Positions 22,304 through 31,307 of a stretch of 50,275 nucleotides of DNA are shown piece after piece; the stretch's first letter is position 1; each line of letters starts with the position of its first letter. Both the position numbers and the translations under genes were made by a program. The stretch covers positions 1 through 50,275 of the IMG/VR virus record IMGVR_UViG_3300045010_000280. The stretch is one strand, 5' to 3'. The DNA comes from a virus. A model generated the notes under the pieces. That model saw only the letters and a program-made list of their open reading frames with translations. It did no database searches and had not been told where the DNA came from.

Positions 22304-24841
22304 TTATGCAAATAAAGACTCCAAAGTGTTTCGTTTTTCTGTCTGCCATCCGATAGCATCCACAATGCTTTTGAGCGGATCTAGAAATGCCTTTTCAAAC
22401 TGCGTATCATAGTCGATGTAGTTCTTTAAGTCAAACTCTTTCGGCAAAGAAGTCATGAATGAAATTACACAATCCTTGCCCGTGATTCCACCAACTGGGT
22501 TGGGAGACTTAAGATATAGGAACTTAATCTTGTCCGCATCACAAATGAACTGGTATTTCTTTCCGAGATCATACTTCTTGATATAGTAGTTGAACAGGAG
22601 TGCTCCCTTGACGGCGATTGGAGTACCCTTCTTATAGATCGTAAACGAATCTGTATAGTCCTTGACTCCGTTCACTGAACGAGGGAATGCAATATCCTCT
22701 GGAGCAAGCTTTCGGAACTTCTTTCTGAAGCTTTCTATGTAATCGATCAGGGTTGCATTGTCATTGGTCAGAATGATATCGATACACTTCTTTAATTCCT
22801 CACGCACAACCTGTGGAGTAGATGAACGGGATGTTTCGATGCCCATGATCTTGGTCTTTGGCTTGGTGTAGCGAACACCTTCAGAGTCGTGAACCAGGAG
22901 CATGTACCGCTTCTTTGCTGTCCAGATACCCTTTGATGCAATAGACTCTCGCTTCATGAACATCTTGTTGTCATAGGCATTCATGAACTCAGCAAGTTCG
23001 TCATAGGATTTCTTGATATACGGCTCCACGATTTCCTTGCAGCATTTGTCCAGATAGGTCACGATTTCTTCTACTGACTTGCCCTTGGCAAGAGTATTTA
23101 CTAATGGACCCATGTTGATATAGATTGAGTCTGTGTCGCTGGCAACGACATAATCGTGGTTTGTCTTGAGCATCTTGTTCAAGAACTCATTGATCTTGTT
23201 TTCGATCCAACGAATTGAAAGCTGACCAGATAGAGTAATAGCTTCGGCAATCTCTTCATCGTAATACCGGAAGTATTCATTTCCAATCGCACCATAAGCG
23301 GAGTTTAGCTGAACCTTACGGGACATCTGGAAATTGTTGAACTTAGCAATCTGTAGTTCCAGATCTTCTCGCTCTGGACTTTCTGGGCCAAGCTTCTCAA
23401 GCTTCTTCTGGCAGTCAATCATCTGCTTCTTGTACTGGCTTCGTTCAGCATACATCTTCTCCATGAGTCGAGGAAGAAAGCCCTGATTGGTCTTGGTGAA
23501 ACCAACTCCATTTGCAGCAACCGAAATACCATGTGTCTTGGCTAGTTCTAGGTACTGGACAGCCTTAGAATTTTTTTCCAGAATATCCATGGGCTTCAGA
23601 CCATTACGAACAAACAAGAACGACTTGTCTTCCTTTGTTTCAGGAGACAGATTATATTGCATGATGAGGTGTGGATAGAGGCTATTCAAGTCGAATGAAA
23701 CGATCCAGTCATTCATGCCGAGAATTGGTTCCTTGACGTATGCACCTTCGTACTGCTGTTCCTTGATCGCTGTCTTCTTTGGAGGAATTACAATCTTATC
23801 CTTGAGGAGTTCATTGTAGATGATCGTGTCCCAAGTACGAACCTGACTGAATACATCGTCGTAGTTTACCTTGGCAGAATATGCCACGGCAAGAACAAGT
23901 TCAATCAGCTTCATCTTGCGTTCAAGCTTATAGACTAGCTCGACATCGTGGAAGTTATACTGCACGAACTTATTGAAATCGTTCTTATAGAACTCCTTCA
24001 GGTTGTCATACTCATCATAGGACAACTTACGCTCACCTAATTCCACTGAGGCAATGTAATCAAGACGATACGATTCCTGCTTGCTGTATGTGAACTTCTG
24101 ATATAGTTCGTAATAGTCCAGAGTAGATACTCCAACCATCTCGTAGCACTTCTGAGGACCACGGCTAGTCTGAATCGTCTTTTCGTAGATTCGTTCAAAT
24201 GGAGATAGCTTCAGGACTTCATCTGATCCTAGAACTCTTACAATACGATTGTAGAGATATGGAATATCGAAGAACCGGACATTCCATCCGGTGATAATGT
24301 CTGGAGCATGCGACTCCCAGAAGAACAAAAACTCTTCCAGCAGTTGCTTTTCGTTGTCATACTTCTGGCAACGAACATTTGGATCATCGATATTAAATTC
24401 GCCAAGACCAAACACATAGGAACGATCATTGATACGAACAGTAATTGCAATCACTTGCTCCGAGGGATTACTGATCTGCGGGAATCCATCTTCACAAGTA
24501 GTTTCGATATCAATATACGCAATTACAATCTTACGAATGTCATATGAAATGTCTTGGGGAAATTCTGTGGCGATGAACTGATAAACAAAGTCAGTCTGGC
24601 CATAGATCTCAAAGCCAATGACATTCTTATACTTGTCGATGAACTCACGGCATTCGTACATGCTACCGGGCTGGATCGGTTCTAGACGAACTCCATCGAG
24701 TGTTCTCCACTCAGTCTTGTTCTTGGTTGGAATAAAAAGAGTCGGGTTAAAGGGGATTGCCCTTTGAACCCGAACTCCATTTTCCACCCCTCTGTAGAGG
24801 ATCTTAGATCCGTGGCTCTCGACGCATGTGTAGAATGACAT
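22304..24841 (-). CDS. 43: DNA polymerase (T4 gp43, family B)
   Basis: An 845-residue protein (T4 gp43 has 898). The 3'-5' exonuclease motifs are IAYIDIET and GWNVRFFDIPYL. The polymerase motifs are FDLNSLYPHLI (A), QLNSAYGAIGNEYF (B) and ASDTDSIYIN (C). It ends with residues typical of the clamp-binding tail (LESLFA). All catalytic acidic residues I can see are intact. A near-perfect sigma70-like promoter lies 6 nt before the ATG. In T4 this gene follows regA; here the order is 43 separated from regA by about 17 kb. Confidence 0.97.
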   Translation of the reverse strand: MSFYTCVESHGSKILYRGVENGVRVQRAIPFNPTLFIPTKNKTEWRTLDGVRLEPIQPGSMYECREFIDKYKNVIGFEIYGQTDFVYQFIATEFPQDISYDIRKIVIAYIDIETTCEDGFPQISNPSEQVIAITVRINDRSYVFGLGEFNIDDPNVRCQKYDNEKQLLEEFLFFWESHAPDIITGWNVRFFDIPYLYNRIVRVLGSDEVLKLSPFERIYEKTIQTSRGPQKCYEMVGVSTLDYYELYQKFTYSKQESYRLDYIASVELGERKLSYDEYDNLKEFYKNDFNKFVQYNFHDVELVYKLERKMKLIELVLAVAYSAKVNYDDVFSQVRTWDTIIYNELLKDKIVIPPKKTAIKEQQYEGAYVKEPILGMNDWIVSFDLNSLYPHLIMQYNLSPETKEDKSFLFVRNGLKPMDILEKNSKAVQYLELAKTHGISVAANGVGFTKTNQGFLPRLMEKMYAERSQYKKQMIDCQKKLEKLGPESPEREDLELQIAKFNNFQMSRKVQLNSAYGAIGNEYFRYYDEEIAEAITLSGQLSIRWIENKINEFLNKMLKTNHDYVVASDTDSIYINMGPLVNTLAKGKSVEEIVTYLDKCCKEIVEPYIKKSYDELAEFMNAYDNKMFMKRESIASKGIWTAKKRYMLLVHDSEGVRYTKPKTKIMGIETSRSSTPQVVREELKKCIDIILTNDNATLIDYIESFRKKFRKLAPEDIAFPRSVNGVKDYTDSFTIYKKGTPIAVKGALLFNYYIKKYDLGKKYQFICDADKIKFLYLKSPNPVGGITGKDCVISFMTSLPKEFDLKNYIDYDTQFEKAFLDPLKSIVDAIGWQTEKRNTLESLFA

Positions 24842-24885
24842 GCTTGGATTATAGCCACAAATCTTTGTAAATCAAGCCTTATCCT
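24826..24885 (-). repeat. 60-bp direct repeat, copy A (promoter and start of gene 43)
   Basis: Identical to 25970-26029 except for 2 mismatches, with the first 40 bp perfect. It covers the end of the upstream gene, the TTGATT/TATAAT promoter and the first five codons (MSFYT) of gene 43. Confidence 0.97.
24848..24875 (-). promoter_or_regulatory. Sigma70-like promoter for gene 43, predicted leaderless
   Basis: TTGATT (24870-24875), a 16-bp spacer, TATAAT (24848-24853), then CCAAGC and the ATG. With -10 at -12 to -7, +1 is the A of the start codon at 24841. No Shine-Dalgarno is present. Confidence 0.7.
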
Positions 24886-25192
24886 TGGACTTTACATAAG
24901 CCGAGAATAGAACGCAATAGTTCATAATGTCTAGAATTGCGTCCTGATAACCTTCATTATCAACTACAAGCTTACCAGCACTTGCGAAAGTGCTAAGACG
25001 AGATACCTTATCTGTGATTCGTACAAGGAATCCCTGTTCTGTACTGCAAATACCCATTGCTTCGCATCTTTCAAAATTTGCAAATGGTTGTTCACCGCTA
25101 TTACCAGCGTAGTCGTGATTCTTCTTCTTCATGATATGAAGAGCAGTCTGCGAAAGCTCTTCGTGATGCTTAAAAAGTTCTTCTCTATTCAT
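24872..25192 (-). CDS. NMAD1/DUF1599-like protein
   Basis: A 106-residue protein containing KNHDYAGNS and FANFERCEAMGI then RITDKVSRLSTF, and DAILDIMNYCVL. This pattern matches the DUF1599/NMAD1 domain (nucleotide modification-associated domain 1), related in fold to MazG-type pyrophosphatases. The usual inference is a role in modified or altered nucleotide metabolism. It overlaps the dUTPase gene by 4 bp, so both probably act on nucleotides. Its stop codon overlaps the -35 box of the gene 43 promoter. Confidence 0.8.
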   Translation of the reverse strand: MNREELFKHHEELSQTALHIMKKKNHDYAGNSGEQPFANFERCEAMGICSTEQGFLVRITDKVSRLSTFASAGKLVVDNEGYQDAILDIMNYCVLFSAYVKSKDKA

Positions 25193-25695
25193 ACTCCTGT
25201 GCTCCCAAAGCCACCGCTTCTATTTGTCTTCTGTATAGGTCTTTCAAAGATGTGATTATAAACAAAATGTTCAGTACGAACAAGTTCCATTTGGGCAACT
25301 CGTTCTTGATGGCCGATATCATACGAAATATCGCTTGTGTTGACTAGAGGAATCATAAGTTCTTCCACATAATCAGAATCGATTACGCCTTCGCAGTTGA
25401 CCAGAGCCAGACCCTTCTTGATTGCAAGACCAGAACGAGGGTGCATACGCACCGAGAAGTGCTTTGGAATGTCTAGAATGATTCCTGTGGGAACCAGGAT
25501 TCTTTCCTTTGGTCCTATACGAATAGAGACTGAATTATCATCAGTCTTGATTGTACTCTTGTTATTGTACCGATCATAGACGGTAATTTCTTTGCCTTGA
25601 ATGAAGGCAAACACATCAACGCAAGCCGAATCTTCTGTAGAAAAGCTGGGTGATTGTACAGTAGGATGAAGCTTATAAATTCCTATTGATTCCAT
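25189..25695 (-). CDS. dut: dUTPase
   Basis: The 168-residue protein has trimeric dUTPase motifs. VDVFAF is motif 1-like, HPRSGLAIKKG is motif 2, and LVNCEGVIDSDYVEELMIPLVN is motif 3-like. VAQMELV follows, then the C-terminal RSGGFGSTGV Gly-rich motif 5. It hydrolyses dUTP to dUMP, protecting phage DNA from uracil and feeding ThyX. A residue 20-60 insertion (ITVYDRYNNKSTIKTDDNSVS) makes the N-terminal part longer than in minimal dUTPases. It has a sigma70-like promoter with the -10 box 6 nt before the ATG and no Shine-Dalgarno. Confidence 0.93.
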   Translation of the reverse strand: MESIGIYKLHPTVQSPSFSTEDSACVDVFAFIQGKEITVYDRYNNKSTIKTDDNSVSIRIGPKERILVPTGIILDIPKHFSVRMHPRSGLAIKKGLALVNCEGVIDSDYVEELMIPLVNTSDISYDIGHQERVAQMELVRTEHFVYNHIFERPIQKTNRSGGFGSTGV

Positions 25696-25701
25696 AGTAA
25701 A

Positions 25702-25729
25702 AGTTTACACTAAAATGAGTAAAAGTCAA
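25702..25729 (-). promoter_or_regulatory. Sigma70-like promoter for dUTPase, predicted leaderless
   Basis: TTGACT (25724-25729), a 16-bp spacer, TAAACT (25702-25707), then TTTACT and the ATG. Predicted +1 is the A at 25695. Confidence 0.6.
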
Positions 25730-25763
25730 GCGTCTGTAGCGTCAGAAAATTCTATGTTTGCTT

Positions 25764-25985
25764 TTATCCTTCCCAAACACCAACCCAATCACAATAAGGA
25801 GAATATTTTTGTATAATAAACTCTTTATACTGTTCTTGTGTATGAGAGTTGAGTGTGCTGTTTCCTCCTGCACCTCCACTACTTGATCCACTACCAGCAG
25901 ATCCTGCGGTTCCCACGGTAAAGTTGAGAGTGTCTCCTACTTTAAATCCGTCATGAAGACTTCCTCTGTATGTGTAGAATGACAT
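25764..25985 (-). CDS. Small Gly/Ser-rich protein sharing its 5' end with gene 43
   Basis: The 73-residue protein starts MSFYTYRGSLHDG. Residues 27-48 are Gly/Ser/Ala-rich, then QEQYKEFIIQKYSPYCDWVGVWEG. The first five residues and all upstream promoter bases are copies of the gene 43 start (60-bp repeat). The rest has no recognised similarity; the Gly/Ser stretch suggests a fibre-like or linker protein. It may have been created by fusing a copied promoter and start to other sequence. It is probably real because the promoter, start and frame are intact, but expression is unproven. Confidence 0.55.
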   Translation of the reverse strand: MSFYTYRGSLHDGFKVGDTLNFTVGTAGSAGSGSSSGGAGGNSTLNSHTQEQYKEFIIQKYSPYCDWVGVWEG

Positions 25986-26029
25986 GCTTGGATTATAGCC
26001 ACAAATCTTCGTAAATCAAGCCCTATCCT
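25970..26029 (-). repeat. 60-bp direct repeat, copy B
   Basis: The second copy of 24826-24885. It spans the end of the gene at 26016-26252, a promoter identical to that of gene 43, and the start of the small gene at 25985. The pair flanks a 1.1-kb segment with the NMAD1-like, dUTPase and small genes. Confidence 0.97.
25992..26019 (-). promoter_or_regulatory. Duplicate of the gene 43 promoter
   Basis: TTGATT (26014-26019), a 16-bp spacer, TATAAT (25992-25997), then CCAAGC and the ATG at 25985. Both boxes and the 6-nt -10-to-ATG gap are identical to copy A; the spacer differs by one base. Confidence 0.65.
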
Positions 26030-26252
26030 CTATTACATTTATCTCCCAAGACTGGTGAACTGTTCCGTCCCCTATTGTGTAGACAGGAACAATGTAATGA
26101 GTAGAATCGTCGTGTTCGGGAACGGAGTCTACCGTAAGACTGTAAAATTGAGATCGCTTTGGATTGTTATTCTTTTCAAGACCTTCTATCCAGTTTGGAT
26201 CTAGTTCCAAAGTTTCTACTATTTCTCCGTTTTTCACTCTTGCGTACTTCAT
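26016..26252 (-). CDS. Hypothetical small protein of the fibre cluster
   Basis: A 78-residue protein ([25 protein letters not shown], then THYIVPVYTIGDG and WEINVIEDRA). Short proteins with this kind of beginning often follow tail-fibre genes in phages and may be fibre accessory or assembly factors. No motif settles this. An AAGGAGAT Shine-Dalgarno precedes the start, and the ATGA overlaps the LamG-like gene stop, so it is translated as part of the fibre operon. Confidence 0.6.
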   Translation of the reverse strand: MKYARVKNGEIVETLELDPNWIEGLEKNNNPKRSQFYSLTVDSVPEHDDSTHYIVPVYTIGDGTVHQSWEINVIEDRA

Positions 26253-26995
26253 CCGTATCTCCTTGGGTGTTCTGCGCTTGTTGGTGTGTATGCGGTTCCG
26301 AAATTTGTTGCAGTGGCAGTGCTGTGATTTCCCGTTATATCTATTACTGCTGATCCTGATTGTCTAATCAGAGGATTATAGAACACCAAATTTTTGTTGC
26401 TTACAACATTTGGCTTTACCCCACGACTTAAAGCCAAGATTTCATCCCCCGATAGTTCCTTGTTCCAAACTGCTACTTCGGCAAGCCTCACATTCTGTCC
26501 CGCGCCGTCGTGACCGTACTGTGCGAGAGCAATTCCTATTCCGCTATTGATGTAAAAAATGGGATCAGAGAAATTTGATCCAGTTTTTGCTGTGGTGTTT
26601 GTTGCGGAATTTCCCCCGTTCAGGTACGCTGTTCTGCTGGCTCCACCAATTCGGAACACCCCACATGCGTGTGTCCAAGTATTTGTTGCCCACCCTACCC
26701 CAACTCCTGCTTGAGCGCGGGATGTGCCAGTACTAGTATAATGCCCTGCCTCTACTCGTCGTGAAGTGGTAGTTGCATTGCTTAAAATCGAAAGCCCGTA
26801 TTCGTAGAAATCCTCTGTGTTATTGTCTGCCATTTGAAAGGAAATCAGAGGTTCCCTTCCTGTAGTTCTGTTGGAGTAGAACCATACACTCATTGTTATG
26901 TCGTATGAGGTTAAATCCCAATACGATGTTGCAAGCACGCTTGGAAAATCTATTAATTGAGCCGTTATGACTCCACTGCCAAACTCAAGACTCAT
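26249..26995 (-). CDS. LamG/concanavalin-like adhesin
   Basis: A 248-residue, beta-rich protein. The LamG-3-type pattern is visible: [44 protein letters not shown], then [26 protein letters not shown], typical of concanavalin-like receptor-binding modules in phage fibres. It probably binds host surface glycans as a fibre tip or adhesin. A strong AGGAGTG Shine-Dalgarno and ATGA overlap link it to the upstream fibre gene. Confidence 0.8.
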   Translation of the reverse strand: MSLEFGSGVITAQLIDFPSVLATSYWDLTSYDITMSVWFYSNRTTGREPLISFQMADNNTEDFYEYGLSILSNATTTSRRVEAGHYTSTGTSRAQAGVGVGWATNTWTHACGVFRIGGASRTAYLNGGNSATNTTAKTGSNFSDPIFYINSGIGIALAQYGHDGAGQNVRLAEVAVWNKELSGDEILALSRGVKPNVVSNKNLVFYNPLIRQSGSAVIDITGNHSTATATNFGTAYTPTSAEHPRRYG

Positions 26996-28290
26996 GCGCC
27001 ACTCCTGACTTCAACAGAAATTAGTTCTGCGTCACCGCTCATTGTGTCGTTTATGGTGTCGCTCTGCTCTCTGTAAATTTTCAGTCGATAGAAATTCCCT
27101 GCTGCAAGGCCGTCTATGCTTGTTACTATTAGTTCGGTTGTTGTGGGTACGCCGCTTGTGCCGTTTGCGGTTCCGTTGCCCTCTGTTGCAGTATCAAAAG
27201 AATCCGAATCCAAATCGGTGTTTAGATTCATAAACTGCGCTCCCCAACGAACACTTCCGCTGGTTGCACTGGTCGCCATCCAAGTTAATCGCACCTTTAT
27301 TCCGCTACCTAAATTTGCGCCTTCAGGGATAACGCCAACAAAAATTGCGCTTTCGTCTGCTGAGGCGTCGGCAAAATCCAAAACCATTACAGAGTTTCGT
27401 GTGTCTATGGTTGCAAAGTTTGTTGTGGGCGGTTGATTGTCTGCGGGAGTGAATCGCTGAAATGTTTTTGTTCCAACACTGCTCCACGACAAAGTATCAA
27501 CACCATTTGTAGTGAGAACCTGACCATTTGATCCTACGGTTGCTGGAAAGATGTAGGACTCTACTCCATAATTAAAGCGTATAATCGATTCTATGTCATA
27601 GACTCCAATATATGTGAGGTTCCCATTGCCAATGTAATCACCAATATTGATCGGGCTGCCTATATCTGAATAGATATTTAATTCTGAGCCGTTTCTTGCA
27701 ATAATTTCATTAGGACTACCAGGTACAATACTAACATAGTTACTGTCACCAATTTGACGAACATCTAAAGTCTCAATCAGTGCAGTGGATGCAGTTAAAC
27801 CAGAAGCACTTATTCCGTGTGTAAATTGCTGCAATTCACTGAAAGATTGTGCAGCATTTGTGAATGCTACATCCGAAATCGCACCAGTATTTCCGTTGAT
27901 AGATGAAACGCCTTGTACTGCACCTGTGTATCCATTAAACGAAATGACATAATCGGTTGGTATTGCACCAGTAGCACCAGTATTTCCTTGAATGCCCTGT
28001 GGTCCTGTGCCGCCAGTTGCGCCAGTTGCGCCAGTAGCACCAGTTGCGCCCGTTGCTCCTGTGGCTCCAGTTGCGCCAGTAGCACCAGTTGCGCCCGTTG
28101 CTCCCACCGATCCACTTACCGATATTACAACTGGGCCAGTACCATTATAATTCGCAAATACGATCCCGCTCCCAGCAGATACTCCATAGATGCTCTTATT
28201 GACCCACCCATCACTATTAAAGACATAATGAATGCCACCATAATCGTAGGTGTCGCCGCTTGAAGGATTTGAAGGAAAGCTAATTGGCAT
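26992..28290 (-). CDS. Tail-fibre-like protein with Gly-Ala-Thr triplet repeats
   Basis: A 432-residue protein. Residues 1-50 resemble the [11 protein letters not shown] motif common at the starts of phage fibre proteins (also seen as FPSSPSNGQTY). Residues 63-107 are 15 Gly-x-x triplets, mostly GAT, then [12 protein letters not shown], which can form a collagen-like or other triple-stranded spacer. The C-terminal half is beta-rich and ends in a possible jelly-roll-type head ([28 protein letters not shown]). There is no Shine-Dalgarno; CATAAATA lies 8 nt upstream. It is likely a receptor-binding or structural fibre. Confidence 0.75.
   Translation of the reverse strand: MPISFPSNPSSGDTYDYGGIHYVFNSDGWVNKSIYGVSAGSGIVFANYNGTGPVVISVSGSVGATGATGATGATGATGATGATGATGATGATGGTGPQGIQGNTGATGAIPTDYVISFNGYTGAVQGVSSINGNTGAISDVAFTNAAQSFSELQQFTHGISASGLTASTALIETLDVRQIGDSNYVSIVPGSPNEIIARNGSELNIYSDIGSPINIGDYIGNGNLTYIGVYDIESIIRFNYGVESYIFPATVGSNGQVLTTNGVDTLSWSSVGTKTFQRFTPADNQPPTTNFATIDTRNSVMVLDFADASADESAIFVGVIPEGANLGSGIKVRLTWMATSATSGSVRWGAQFMNLNTDLDSDSFDTATEGNGTANGTSGVPTTTELIVTSIDGLAAGNFYRLKIYREQSDTINDTMSGDAELISVEVRSGA
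27970..28104 (-). repeat. Gly-x-x triplet repeat, mostly Gly-Ala-Thr
   Basis: Fifteen uninterrupted triplets (nine GAT in a row) in the fibre gene. The DNA is built from variable GGAGCC/ACTGG-type codons, so it is low-complexity but not an exact tandem copy. Confidence 0.85.
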
Positions 28291-28298
28291 AGGTCATA

Positions 28299-28306
28299 TA
28301 TTTATG
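28299..28306 (-). promoter_or_regulatory. Late-promoter-like CATAAATA before the fibre gene
   Basis: Matches the late consensus at 7 of 8 bases, in the 20-bp gap between two fibre genes. Predicted +1 at 28293 leaves a 3-nt leader before the ATG at 28290. Confidence 0.45.
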
Positions 28307-28310
28307 GTTG

Positions 28311-29492
28311 TTATCCGATCCAAACTTGGGATCCATTTTTGGTTACTGAAGTGTAAATTATCCCATCATCTGTATGATACCATCTGTCCCCAGGATTTGG
28401 ATTTGCTGGGGCGGTAGAACTTTCTGTAAATGTAGAATCACCTCCACCAGTAGCATCAACACGAACATTAGAACCAACTCTGGTAACAGTTAGATTGTTA
28501 CCAAAATCAATCATTCCAACACCAGTTCGAACAACTACGCTTCCGTTACTCCTGACCCCAAGACCACTACCACCGCTGTTGTGTAGAGGATCCGTGATTC
28601 CTGGGGCTGTTGGAATCAAAGCAAGTTTGTCGTTGATGAATTTTACATCGAAAGAAAGTTCTTTTTTCTTTTCGTCATATCTGAGCGGATAAACGGCTTT
28701 GGCGATTGAGTCTTCGCCAGCAGTACCTTGTTCGCCCTGAAGTCCCTGTTGACCTTGAGGTCCTTGGGGACCTTCTGGGCCTTGTTCTCCTTTTAGTCCT
28801 ATTGGACCAACTGGACCAACTTGACCGCGTTCTCCTTGTGGTCCCTGTGGGCCGATTGGACCTTCTGGGCCTTGTTCGCCTCTTTCTCCGGGTAGACCTC
28901 GTTCGCCCTGTGGTCCTTGAGGACCGGGATTGCCTCTAGGCCCACTCTGTCCCTGCTTTCCGCCAGTACCAGCTGGACCTTGTTCGCCTTGGAGTCCCTT
29001 TGGACCTTGTTCTCCCTGATGGCCTCTTGGACCCATGGGACCTTGTGGGCCTTCAGGACCGCGATCTCCCTTGTCTCCCTTTGCTCCGTCTTTACCATCA
29101 CTACCGGGAAGTCCATCAGAACCAGCATCCCCACGAATGCCTTGTACGCCTCTTGGCCCATGTGGACCTTGAATACCGGGAGGACCCGCCATTCCGGGAG
29201 TACCTGGAAGTCCAATCTGCTCAATGATTTGGGTTGTTCGTATGGGCTTTTTTGCTGGCTTTATTTGAGGTTTTGGTTCTGGAACTACATTAAAATATTC
29301 GTTCAGATTACCATCGTGCTTAATGCACAGAATATCACCAGAAGAATCCTTTAGAAATAGAGATTCCTTACCAGAGCCTATTTTATATCTTGACGAATAC
29401 CACTGAGCACCAACGCATTCAAATAACGTATCTCTTTTGAGATTTGCGAGGGTTCTCTTAAGAACTAATTTTTTTCCTAAAGAGAAGTTCAT
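28311..29492 (-). CDS. Collagen-like fibre protein
   Basis: A 393-residue protein. Residues 1-70 form an N-terminal domain ([34 protein letters not shown]), likely for virion attachment. Residues 94-261 are 56 uninterrupted Gly-x-y triplets, rich in GPQ, GER, GEQ and KGD, the pattern of a stable trimeric collagen-like stalk. Residues 262-393 hold a head domain ending in [16 protein letters not shown] and WIG, a short tag common in aquatic-phage fibres. It has a TAATG overlap with the upstream gene. Hydroxylation or glycosylation of the stalk is possible but not shown. Confidence 0.85.
   Translation of the reverse strand: MNFSLGKKLVLKRTLANLKRDTLFECVGAQWYSSRYKIGSGKESLFLKDSSGDILCIKHDGNLNEYFNVVPEPKPQIKPAKKPIRTTQIIEQIGLPGTPGMAGPPGIQGPHGPRGVQGIRGDAGSDGLPGSDGKDGAKGDKGDRGPEGPQGPMGPRGHQGEQGPKGLQGEQGPAGTGGKQGQSGPRGNPGPQGPQGERGLPGERGEQGPEGPIGPQGPQGERGQVGPVGPIGLKGEQGPEGPQGPQGQQGLQGEQGTAGEDSIAKAVYPLRYDEKKKELSFDVKFINDKLALIPTAPGITDPLHNSGGSGLGVRSNGSVVVRTGVGMIDFGNNLTVTRVGSNVRVDATGGGDSTFTESSTAPANPNPGDRWYHTDDGIIYTSVTKNGSQVWIG
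28710..29213 (-). repeat. Collagen-like Gly-x-y coding repeat (56 triplets)
   Basis: 504 bp encoding 56 Gly-x-y triplets without interruption (residues 94-261 of the fibre protein), one of the longest uninterrupted stretches in the window. DNA copies vary at the third positions and at the x and y codons. Confidence 0.95.
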
Positions 29493-30871
29493 TATCTGTA
29501 GTGTCGCTCAACTATTACTTCTTTTTGAATTTTTACCTTTTTAATTGACCCACTAGGACAGTATTTATTGGTCTGTACAGTAGATTTTTTGTTGAACTTT
29601 TTGGTATTAATTTTCATAATGGTATATTCAGTGGAGGTTTGTGGAACGAAATCGTCAATTTTATATAGGCTATCATAATCAACGAATTCTGTCAGTGTTG
29701 GCTCACCAACAAGAGCTAAAAAATCATTAATATCATCTATTGCATATCTTCCATTAAATAGTTTCCAACACTCTTGGACATATTGTCCAGCTAATGCTCC
29801 AACTGGCCAAACATCCGTACCAGACTTGGAAAAATACATAAAATTTGTTCCGCTATCTCCCGTTACAACACCAAGAAACTTTGGTTGTCTTACATTTTTT
29901 ATAAATTCTTGGCTCTTACCAGATATCAATGGCTTATTGTAAGTAGTTTGTACATTTGATTGGTTCAGAGAATTAAATGTAGAAAATGGATAATATAAAA
30001 GAACAAAAACTCCATTTGCATTTACCATGAATGCAGCCAGTTCTTGATTTAAATCTTTTCCTGTCAAACCAATGTATTCTTGAAAAGAAAATGGATTTAA
30101 ATAATACTGATAATATGTTGGAAATGATACACCAGCTGTTCGTATCTTACCTATTCTCATATCTCTTTGATTTCTTAATTTTTGTGTGTATTGATTATAA
30201 TTTATAGGATATAAATCAACAGTAATATATTCAAACTGTTGAGTAGTAGGATTATAAACTCTTACTACTTGCTCAATTGCTGCTCCATCCCCTAAACAGT
30301 GAGCACAAAAAGACGCAACAGTCGGAGAAATAAAAGTAACAGTTGATTGACCTGGGCCATATAATCCTATTTTTTTTCGTGCTTTATCAATACCACCATC
30401 GCATATAGAAAATATTTCAATACGAAGCTGTTCTTCTATGTTTGGGTTTGGAAAACATGTTTCATCATAATTACCATCGCATTCTAAATTTCCAAAAAAC
30501 GCTTGTGAAAAATACGAAGCACCAAATGATCTTATAGAAACTGATTGTGGAAATTTTGGTTTTGCTGCGCTTTCAAATAAAGAATTAACCCAGCAATCGT
30601 TGTTTATTCCAAGAACGCTAACTGCGTAGGTTTGATTTGTTTGTCCAGTAGGAGCAACAGACGGATGAGTTATTCCATTTGTTACTTGATTTGTGTAGTA
30701 GGTATAATAATCCCAAGTAGAATCTACATGGTCTTGATATCTTGTAGGCGAATTTGCGTGAACGCATTCACACACAAAATCTCCAAGAATAGGAGTATGT
30801 TGTGGACCATCACCTTCGCCAAAGTCAAAGGATATTCCTCTAAAAGCAAAATCTTTGGCAGAGAGAAACAT
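29492..30871 (-). CDS. Hypothetical virion or adhesin protein
   Basis: A 459-residue protein of no family I recognise. It is rich in Tyr, Asn, Gln, Phe and Cys. The N-terminal part (MFLSAKDFAFRGISFDFGEGDGPQHTP) looks like an exported or virion surface protein without a signal peptide. Internal segments such as FCAHCLGDGA and KLFNGRYAIDDINDFLALVG have no match I know, though the latter could hold a small metal-binding or dockerin-like loop. Its position between the collagen-like fibre and the gene at 30878 makes a structural or receptor-binding role likely. Confidence 0.6.
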   Translation of the reverse strand: MFLSAKDFAFRGISFDFGEGDGPQHTPILGDFVCECVHANSPTRYQDHVDSTWDYYTYYTNQVTNGITHPSVAPTGQTNQTYAVSVLGINNDCWVNSLFESAAKPKFPQSVSIRSFGASYFSQAFFGNLECDGNYDETCFPNPNIEEQLRIEIFSICDGGIDKARKKIGLYGPGQSTVTFISPTVASFCAHCLGDGAAIEQVVRVYNPTTQQFEYITVDLYPINYNQYTQKLRNQRDMRIGKIRTAGVSFPTYYQYYLNPFSFQEYIGLTGKDLNQELAAFMVNANGVFVLLYYPFSTFNSLNQSNVQTTYNKPLISGKSQEFIKNVRQPKFLGVVTGDSGTNFMYFSKSGTDVWPVGALAGQYVQECWKLFNGRYAIDDINDFLALVGEPTLTEFVDYDSLYKIDDFVPQTSTEYTIMKINTKKFNKKSTVQTNKYCPSGSIKKVKIQKEVIVERHYR

Positions 30872-30877
30872 TTTAGT

Positions 30878-31306
30878 TTATAGCAATCCACCATCTTCAT
30901 TTGTCAAATCGAATCTTCCTCTACAAAGAGTATCAGAGAAAGTCGTACCCTTTATTACTTCGATGTTGTAGAAGTGTCTGCCTGACGGTAATCTATTCAT
31001 AACATCTGATTGGAAATCAAAAAATATAGACCCAGTAGCTGATGCGTTATTTTCATCTTTATTTGGTTTTATGAATTTTTTTGATGTGTCATGGGACACT
31101 CCAGAGACACCAGTGCTTAGATAGTATGTAACTCCAGTAATGCCAGCATACAATACCAAATTTTCCAAAGGAGGAACTGTTTTGAAGATTTTAAATTCGA
31201 TTTTTTCAAATGTTGCTGAAATAGCAACATCATTTTCGTCATAATAACTCAAAAGAAAGTTGAAATTATTACCTTTTATTGCGTTTAGATCGATCTCTGG
31301 TGTCAT
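30878..31306 (-). CDS. Hypothetical baseplate/fibre-associated protein
   Basis: A 142-residue beta-rich protein (DLNAIKGNNFNFLLSYYDENDVAISATF) ending CRGRFDLTNEDGGLL. Similar small beta proteins with a GRFDLT-type end occur next to fibre and baseplate genes in aquatic T4-like phages; this is recollection of context, not a family call. The AAAAAGG Shine-Dalgarno lies 8 nt before the ATG, inside the end of the upstream glycosyltransferase gene. Confidence 0.6.
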   Translation of the reverse strand: MTPEIDLNAIKGNNFNFLLSYYDENDVAISATFEKIEFKIFKTVPPLENLVLYAGITGVTYYLSTGVSGVSHDTSKKFIKPNKDENNASATGSIFFDFQSDVMNRLPSGRHFYNIEVIKGTTFSDTLCRGRFDLTNEDGGLL

Positions 31307-31307
31307 T

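Noticed and set aside
28799-29224. Second frame on the same strand within the collagen-like gene
   Set aside because: Codon repetition in the Gly-x-y region leaves all alternative frames open; the Gly-x-y frame is clearly the coding one.
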